This document shows positions 56,884 through 64,000 of a stretch of DNA of 64,000 nucleotides, in pieces. How positions within the stretch are numbered: the first letter of the stretch is position 1; every line of letters starts with the position of its first letter. The stretch comes from Rhipidocladum racemiflorum (lineage: Eukaryota > Streptophyta > Magnoliopsida > Poales > Poaceae): positions 6,455,001 through 6,519,000 of the forward strand of contig CM070572.1 in the NCBI GenBank assembly GCA_036346355.1, read 5' to 3'. The position numbers and the translations under genes were made by a program. The notes under the pieces are model-generated. The model ran no database searches. It was not told where the DNA came from and worked only from the letters and a program-made list of their open reading frames with translations.

Positions 56884-59800
56884 ATGGCACTCTCTGACCG
56901 TTCGCGCGAGTCGCTCCTTCCGAGCTTCCTCTACGCCTCCGCGGCGCGGTCCTTCGCCAGCGCCGCCCGCCTCCCCTCCTCCTCCCCGGCTCCGGTCGCT
57001 GTCGGCGGCGGCGCGCCTTTCTCGATCCAGGCGCCCAAGGAGAAGATCGAGATGTACTCGCCGGCGTTCTACGCCGCCTGCACGGCCGGCGGGATCGCCA
57101 GCTGCGGGCTCACCCACATGGCCGTCACCCCGCTCGACCTCGTCAAGTGCAACATGCAGGTGAGGGAGCACCGCCTAGATCTGTGGCCTCCATGCTTCTG
57201 GGGTTCTATTTCGGGACGTTTTCGCGTAGATCTGGTGGTTTCTGGATGGTTCGATGCGGGGGAACTTGTGCTTGTGAACTTTGATCCCCATTTAGGCCTT
57301 TCGTGATCTGGATGCGTAAATCTAGCCACTTCCCGCTTCTCTGTTCATGTAGTTTTGGTGGTGGTTAAAATTTATAGCTTGTTTTGTTCCCTGACCTGCT
57401 CTTTTTTTCGGTTCAGATGTGCCTGTTGCTCTTTGCTTATTTTGTGTAGGAATTGATGACTAGTACATGCTAGCTTTCGAGTGAATTGTGGTTCCAGTAG
57501 GCACACTTGTCAGCGTTTGTTAGTTCACTCAACGAAACACTAATTAGTTAGTCAGTTGATTCGCATGTCTTTCCTATCGGAGTAATTTGATTGTGGCACA
57601 CATTATATTGATGAATGTGTAATTATGCAGCTATCAATTAGGTTGATGTATAATCAGGTTTGAAGCTGAACCATAATCTGTGGTAGTTTGCTCTTTTGTT
57701 GGTCCTCTGATAGGCTTGTTTCAAGTCGATGTGTGAAGGTGTGGCTAAATCTGTGATCACTTACGTCTGTATTTCATGCCCTTCTGTTTCAGTAGAGTGA
57801 ACCATAAAGATGTTTTTTTGGGGGAGAAAAATGCCGTGCAATGTTTTGCCTTTAACAATTGCACTTATCAGTCATGGCAATTGAATCACAACTCTGAACC
57901 ATTGTTCTCTGTGTTCAGTTCACATAACAAGTCACATTAAATTAAATTCTGATATTTGATCATCTAATTAGGGTTCCACAATGTTGATCAAACACAGGGC
58001 TTATGCATCTTTTGGTGATGAAGCTTTATTCTTCTATTTTAATACGGTGGTTTGGTTATTGATTATTCCTGATTAGGATTGTATATTCACTACCATCTAC
58101 TATGATTTGTGATGTATAGTTTGAGATGGTTAGGCAGGTAGATAGATAGAGAGGTACATATGTGTTGTCTGACTCATAGTACGTACATAATAAGTTGCAA
58201 TCGATGCTCGGTGTATTAAGGATTTTCTGACATAACAAGATTTTGTTAATTGTTTCAGATCAATCCAACGAAATACAAGAGCATCTCATCTGGATTTGGT
58301 GTCCTGTTAAGGGAGCAAGGAGTTAGGGGATTCTTCAGGGGATGGGTGCCTACCTTGCTTGGTTACAGTGCCCAGGGGGCTTGCAAGTTTGGCTTCTACG
58401 AGTTCTTTAAGAAGTACTACTCAGATATTGTAGGGCCTGAGTATGCCCAAAAGTACAAGACCCTAATTTACCTCGCAGGGTCAGCTTCTGCTGAGGTAAT
58501 TGCTGATGTGGCCCTCTGCCCCTTTGAAGCTGTGAAGGTCCGTGTGCAGACTCAACCTGGATTTGCTCGTGGGTTGGGTGATGGGCTCCCCAAGTTTGTC
58601 CAATCTGAGGGTGCTCTTGGGTAAGTAAATCTTCTGACTTTCGTAAAAGCTTCAAGAATTGGCACTCTTTCCTTACTCCTATGCCCTAAAAACTCTTATT
58701 GGTTGATAATAATAATGTCAGGCTTTACAAGGGACTTGTTCCTCTGTGGGGCCGCCAGATTCCTTGTAAGTACCTTTCTCTTGTCATTTTGTTACATTCA
58801 TATTCAACTTCAATTTTAACTCGTATGATTGTTGCAAAACTGTGAACTACTTTGAAACGAAATGCTCCAAAATTGGTGTTGCCTGTCATAAACTTGGTAC
58901 TGCTTGTTTTGCTTTGACAGTTACGCTAACCATTATAGCTTCATGATAACCTACTACTTTCTGTCCTCTAATGGGTTTGCTGCTATGAATGAAATTTTAT
59001 CACATCCATGTCCATCCATGCTGATATTATTCCATGTTGGTTTTACCATTTCAAATTTTTGTTTAGCTTCTGGATTCTATTCACTTCACTCTTTGTTACA
59101 AGTGATTCACTCTAGTTGCATAAGTCAGTAGTACAAACCATAGTTACCGGATTCGCTGTAAACCCCCCGCGAATCATGAACCAGATTCGATGAACCTGAA
59201 CCGGTTTAGGATATGGGGTTCGTGTTCACAGTGAAAGTTGGAAGAAAAAGTGGTGAACCGTGAACCCGAATCCTGTACCAAGACTTGGACGAGCTGTGTT
59301 TTGGGCAACTATGGTACAAACTCCAAAGTTCACTGTTCTCATAAAATTAAGGTCATTGTATCTGGTTGGACCTTTGTTATATGCCTGCATCCAATCTAAT
59401 AACTCAAATGCACATCCTTTGTTTTTGTTAGACGATTTTCTTTGGGATGTCGAAGGAAATATGATTGTTGCAAAACTGTGGACTACTTTGAAACGAAATG
59501 CTCCAAAATTGGTGTTGCCTGTGTCATAAACTCAGTACTGCTTGTTTTACTTTGACAGTTACACTAACCATTACAGCTGATAACTTACTACTTTCTCTCC
59601 TCTAATGGATTTGTTGCTATGAGTGAAATTTTATCACATCCATGGCTATCCATGCTGATATTATTCCATGTTGCTTTTACCCATTTCTATTTTTTGTTTA
59701 GCTTCTGGATTCTATTCACTTCACTCTTTGTTATAGTGATTCACTCAAGTTGCATATAAAGTCAATAGTACAAAGTACAAACTCCAAAGTTCACCTTTCT

Positions 59801-61078
59801 TAGAAAATTAAGGTCGTTTGTATCAGGCAGGAACTTTGTTATATGCCTGCATCCAAGCTAATATCTACTAGATTTGGCAATTTTTATCTATTGGAAATAG
59901 GTTACCTGCAGAAAAACTCAAATGCACATCCCTGGTTTTTGTTAGACAATTTTCTTTGGAACGCTGAAGGAAATATGCTCTCCATAGAGTTGGCTTATTC
60001 AGTTATTATCATAAAAGACACTTGTAAGAAAGAGAGTCCATAACACGTTTTTTTTTTTTACAATGAATGGTTTTTGCCCCTCTTATGTAAGTTCTTTACT
60101 TTGGATGTTACAGTTACGAGCTTCAGTGGAAGTTTACTTCCCTTTAGTGTTTTCTAGCTTGTGTCATACCTGTGTTTAGAGATGCAAATTGCAACTCATC
60201 AGTTAGTGTTTGCAAAGTTGTCACCTATATGGTAATTTTCTTTTTCTATTGAAGACCACAACTTTTTACAGATTAGCAATTGTTGGTATCACTTGTTATC
60301 TAGATGGGATTTGATATAACTTTAGGAGACTGAACTTTTAATGCATAGTGTGGCATTCCCACGACAACCGGTATTCCTTCCTTTGGTAGTTGTATCACAT
60401 GCTTTGAACTTCTGTAATTGCTCTTATATTATAGGCTGTACTCATTCATTGAATACTTTCATGATGCATTCAGATACCATGATGAAGTTTGCTTCCTTTG
60501 AGACCATTGTTGAACTTATCTACAAGCATGCTGTTCCAATTCCAAAGTCGGAGTGCAGCAAGCCTTTCCAGCTGGGTATCAGCTTTGCAGGTGGTTACGT
60601 TGCTGGTGTCTTCTGTGCTATTGTTTCTCACCCAGCTGACAACCTGGTCTCTTTCCTGAACAATGCCAAGGGTGCTACAGTTGGTGATGTAAGCATATGC
60701 TCTAGCTAGCACCTCAGCTTGAGATGTTTTATCCCTTTATTTTGCTATTATTGTGTTGTTGGTTGACTTTATATCATTACTGTATCTCTGTAGGCTGTTA
60801 AGAAGCTTGGCCTTTGGGGCCTTTTCACCAGAGGACTTCCCCTTCGAATTGTGATGATCGGCACTCTTACCGGTGCTCAGTGGGGAATTTACGATGCTTT
60901 CAAAGTCATGGTTGGACTGTGAGTATCTCTCCCACCCGCTTGCTAATTAATCATTAAAACAGTCAACAGCTTTCGAGGGATTAACAATTGGTAATCCATT
61001 TTTTCCAGTCCAACAACTGGTGGTGTTACACCTGCACCAGCTCCTGCAGCAGAGGCAGAATTGAAAGCCAGCGCCTGA
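56884..61078 (+). CDS. mitochondrial phosphate carrier protein (SLC25A3/PHT3 family)
   Basis: Six exons with GT-AG introns in consistent phase: 56884-57159, 58259-58620, 58722-58765, 60474-60688, 60794-60918, 61009-61078. Product 363 aa. Residues 1-50 are Ser/Ala/Arg rich, a typical mitochondrial presequence. Three carrier repeats follow: signature PLDLVK (83-88) and PFEAVK (180-185), and the third-repeat PADNLVS (281-287) characteristic of the phosphate carrier. FKKYYSD, GRQIPYTMMKFASFE and LTGAQWGIYDAFKV match plant MPT/PHT3 proteins. It imports phosphate with protons across the inner mitochondrial membrane for ATP synthesis. Ends with an Ala/Pro-rich tail. Intron 3 (58766-60473) contains a tandem duplication and a hAT MITE. 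Confidence 0.96.
58825..59977. repeat. tandem duplication in intron 3 of the phosphate-carrier gene
   Basis: Unit 1 58825-59460, unit 2 59461-59977, both beginning ATGATTGTTGCAAAACTGTG. High similarity throughout (for example TTATCACATCCATG, TAGCTTCTGGATTCTATTC, TATATGCCTGCATCCAA, CTCAAATGCACATCC). Unit 1 has an additional 175-bp hAT MITE; unit 2 has an additional ~48 bp near 59872-59920. Confidence 0.93.
59139..59313. mobile_element. 175-bp hAT-type MITE
   Basis: Ends CATAGTTACC and GGCAACTATG (complement CATAGTTGCC), with a perfect 8-bp TSD, GTACAAAC (59131-59138 and 59314-59321). The interior is rich in GAACC, TGAACC and GTGAACC. Present in unit 1 of the intron duplication and absent from unit 2, which reads GTACAAAGTACAAAC at the matching place (59768-59782). 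Confidence 0.93.
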
Positions 61079-62470
61079 TTTTTTGTTAAGATAATGACGA
61101 TGTATTCCGGAAGATCATCTTTGGTGGAGGGGATTGTATCAATTACTGGAGTTTAGTACCCAAATCTTTAGTCTTTTTAGCGGATGACTTGTGTCATCAT
61201 TTTGATGAGAGGAACTCATTAAGCAGGTGAAATAGGTCTTTTTTTTGCCCCCGGGAAGTTTGATGTTTGACACAATAATAAATTTAGGACAGCCAGGCTG
61301 CTAGAGCGCAGGTTTTGCCATCACCTGTACTGAGGAATACTCACACAATGGTGTTTGATGAAAGCATACATACCTCGAATTTATGCTTTAATACAAGTTT
61401 TTTTTAAAAAAGAAAAACATAGAAGTACGTCTCCCCGAAAGTAATGGCAGGTGCCTCTTAACGACGTAAGCTTGGAACTGGAAGTGCCAGCGTAAAGCGG
61501 CGTATGATCGGGGAAACAATCCTCGATCAGGTGTCACACCTCATGTGCATATGGTTGTATAACAGCAGCAGGCCTTTGTCAAGAATTGTTGGTGCTGTAA
61601 TGTATCTGCTCTGTAGGAACTGAAGTGACATCAATACATCATACACCTAAAAGTTAAATTGGGCCATGTTTATCTGTTTGATTCGTTTTGCCAGCAAGGT
61701 GTCACGCACACAAATCTCAAGAAAAAGAAACTAATTACTAGCTAGCATACTCCATAGTAGTCCGTACCATTAGCATGAGTGGCCTAATGCTAAATCAAGG
61801 GACCGATCGAGCACTTGTACGCTGCATCACCGTGCAGAGATGAAGCTCCCGGCAGTTTGCTCGTCCTCCCGCAAACTTCCACCATGACTGAACCAGATCC
61901 ACCGGAGGCCTTCACTTTACTAGTTCCCCACACCTCATGAAACTTATCAAAACCTTTTTTTTTTCTTTTTTTTTTTACAAATTTTCAATGGCAGGAGGAG
62001 TCGTGGATCCTCCTAGCTACCTGACGAGGCTGTTGCATGCAGGAGCTCCAACGAACCAAGCACAGCATGCATGTTGCAACTTGTATTTGTTGACGCACTT
62101 ATCTGTGATGGATGTAGCTATAATATGCAACTTTACAACGAGACTTGACCGTCCCATATCACCAGGGTGTCTAAAGAAAATAGAATCTAGCATGTGGTAT
62201 TGGACACCCATAATTAACCACAATTACAACTCTCTCATCTTATGCATTTCTTTGCCTCTTACATTTCATTTCCTCATCAAAGCTTCTCTCTCTCTCTCTC
62301 TCTTCCACATCTCTCCCCTCACGAAAAGAGTGCCACAACTAGTCATGCATGTTGCTTCTCTCTCTCTCTATATATATATATCTCTCTCTCTCTTCCACAC
62401 CTCCATCTCTCTCCTCACGAAAAGAGTGCCACAACTAGAGTTATTTCTGGGTCGTTGCTGATCGATCGGG
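61079..62470. other. intergenic: phosphate-carrier 3' end and FLS upstream region
   Basis: AATAAA-like sites (for example near 61277) would end the carrier transcript. Toward FLS, 62283-62440 is CT-rich and contains a ~96-bp duplication: TCTTCCAC..., then CTCACGAAAAGAGTGCCACAACTAG at about 62318-62342 and again at 62414-62438, separated by (CT)n/(TA)n. This pyrimidine-rich DNA probably forms the FLS core promoter and leader. An ORF of ~174 codons across it is not credible. Confidence 0.6.
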
Positions 62471-63640
62471 ATGGCGGGGGTGCAGAGCGTGCAGGCGCTG
62501 GCGTCCTCGCTGGGCGCGATCCCGCCGGAGTTCGTGCGGTCCGAGCACGAGCAGCCGGGCTCCACCACGTTCCGCGGGGGCGCCGCGCCGAAAGTCCCCG
62601 TGATCGACATGTCGGAGGCCGGCTGCGGCGCGCGCATGGTGGAGGCGGCCAGGGAGTGGGGGCTCTTCCAGGTGGTGAACCACGGCGTGCCCGCCAAGGC
62701 CGTGGCGGAGCTGCAGCGCGTGGGGCGGGGCTTCTTCGCGCTGCCGCAGGAGGAGAAGGAGCGGTACGCCATGGACCCGGCCTCCGGCAGGATCGAGGGC
62801 TACGGCTCCAGGCTGCAGAGGGACGTCGAGGGCAAGAAGACGTGGGTCGACTTCTTCTTCCACAACGTCGCGCCGCCGGCCATGGTCAACCACGACATCT
62901 GGCCCAAGAACCCCGTCGGCTACAGGTATCTCGCGCGTGCGTGACCGCGAGCATCGGCATTACTTGCCGGAGGGAAGAAAAAGTAATGGCGTCCGTGCGT
63001 GCAGGGAGGCGAACGAGGAGTACTGCAGGCACATGCAGCGGCTGACGCGGGAGCTGTTCAACCACCTCTCGGTTGGGCTGGGCCTGGAGAAGGGCGCCAT
63101 GAGGCAGGCGTTCGGTGGCGACGACCTGGTGCTGCTGCAGAAGATCAACTTCTACCCGCCGTGCCCGCAGCCGGAACTCACGCTCGGCGTAGCGCCGCAC
63201 ACCGACATGAGCACGTTCACCATCCTCGTCCCCAACGAGGTGCAGGGCCTCCAGATCTTCAAGGACGGCCACTGGTACGACGCCAAGTACGTGCCCGACG
63301 CACTCGTCATCCACATCGGCGATCAAATCGAGGCGCGTAGTGACACTACACAAGTTCTCAACTGTTCTTGACCTGTGTCGCATTACATAATTGACTGGTA
63401 TCTTTAATTGACATGGATTTCTGTTAGATTTTGAGCAACGGGAGGTACAAGGCCGTGCTGCACCGGACGACGGTGAACAAGGAGAAGACGCGGATGTCGT
63501 GGCCGGTGTTCGTGGAGCCGCCGAGGGAGCACGTCGTCGGGCCGCACCCGCAGCTCGTCACCGACGAGAGCCCGGCCAAGTACAAGGCCAAGAAGTACAA
63601 GGACTATCAGTACTGCAAGATCAACAAGCTGCCGCAGTAA
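62471..63640 (+). CDS. FLS: flavonol synthase (2-oxoglutarate/Fe(II) dioxygenase)
   Basis: Three exons: 62471-62925, 63005-63332, 63428-63640; 331 aa. Intron 1 is GT-AG; intron 2 must start GC (GAG/GCGCGT) to keep frame. The enzyme oxidises dihydroflavonols to flavonols, using 2-oxoglutarate and O2, in the cytosol. Seen: N-terminal DIOX region; iron ligands H217, D219 (HTD) and H273; 2-oxoglutarate-binding R283 and S285 (RMS). The two motifs that separate FLS from related dioxygenases are present: PPEFVRSEHEQP (18-29; PxxxI/VRxxxEQP) and SxxTxLVP (221-228). Length agrees with the ~335 aa of known FLS. An anthocyanidin synthase or flavanone hydroxylase is less likely because of these motifs. 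Confidence 0.92.
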
Positions 63641-64000
63641 TTGAGCCACACGGCAGGTCGCGTGCATGTATGATGTGCCAATAGTTCGTCTTGACGGTGA
63701 TCTCGGTTCCGACTTGCCGTGATCAATGTGCGTACGTAGAAGTTTGTCGCTCAAATGTACCGATTTATCCTTGGGCGGAGTTTCAGTTGGAGACATTATA
63801 TCTTAGCGCTTGATTATGAGGAAGGGGGATTTCTGGGTGCACGTGTTAGGGTGAACAAAGAAAAGGTATCCTCTGTGGGGGCTGAATAGTGTGTGCACGT
63901 AGAAAAGAATTAACTGGTGAATTATAAAGGGGTAAAGATAAAGTAACATAGCAACGATTTATCATTAAAAACCATCTAATCCCTGATACGCTTTAGGATT
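63641..64000. other. FLS 3' flank
   Basis: 3' untranslated and flanking sequence, AT richer than the gene. Nothing else recognised. Confidence 0.5.

Noticed and set aside
61937..62461. 174-codon ORF upstream of FLS
   Set aside because: Translates (CT)n and (TA)n repeats; lies in the FLS promoter and leader.

Overview
The window is nuclear DNA of a flowering plant, almost certainly a grass. It holds intron-containing or GC-rich plant genes separated by long stretches of nested transposons, including Stowaway and Tourist MITEs, CACTA, hAT and Mutator elements and SIRE/Maximus-type and gypsy LTRs. I cannot name the species. No tools were used; splice sites, element ends and target-site duplications (TSDs) were read by eye.

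Genes. Five host genes are supported: an intronless AP2/ERF factor (24363-25055, +); a 12-exon YbaK/ProX prolyl-tRNA-editing-domain protein (28943-33935, +); an intronless RING-H2 E3 ligase with an N-terminal zinc ribbon (34797-35792, -), convergent with the previous gene; a six-exon mitochondrial phosphate carrier (56884-61078, +); and a three-exon flavonol synthase (62471-63640, +). They do not form a pathway.

Transposon layout. 1-7704 is the 3' part of a SIRE-like copia element: a pol broken in the reverse transcriptase, an extra 3' ORF behind a probable intron, a polypurine tract and a 1.6-kb LTR. 7803-8830 is a long-TIR Mutator-like non-autonomous element. 15260-23242 is an 8-kb decayed autonomous Mutator element with a perfect 9-bp TSD, carrying MURA, plant-mobile-domain (PMD) and GRF-zinc-finger pseudogenes, all on the minus strand. 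36346-38307 is a CACTA element (TSD AAT) that contains a nested hAT (TSD GTCGGTTC) and two 5S-rRNA-like segments. 38476-~41628 is a second SIRE-type LTR. 46187-49625 is a 3.4-kb solo gypsy LTR (TSD GTATC). ~50122-56212 is a wrecked autonomous hAT carrying a 974-bp solo LTR (52275-53248, TSD AAGAT).

Most notable signals. (1) Two different SIRE-type LTRs carry arrays of an 11-bp odd palindrome just upstream of their TATA boxes. One is CGGAASTTCCG, the other CGGTASTACCG. They differ only by a paired change that keeps the symmetry (joint consensus CGGWASTWCCG). In the first element the LTR copies and the leader copies are in opposite orientation. (2) An intron of the phosphate-carrier gene holds a tandem duplication in which one copy carries a 175-bp hAT MITE and the other carries what looks like its excision footprint. 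(3) The Mutator element encodes PMD and GRF proteins in addition to MURA. (4) A 5S-derived dimer lies inside a CACTA element. (5) The flavonol synthase gene needs a GC-AG intron to stay in frame.
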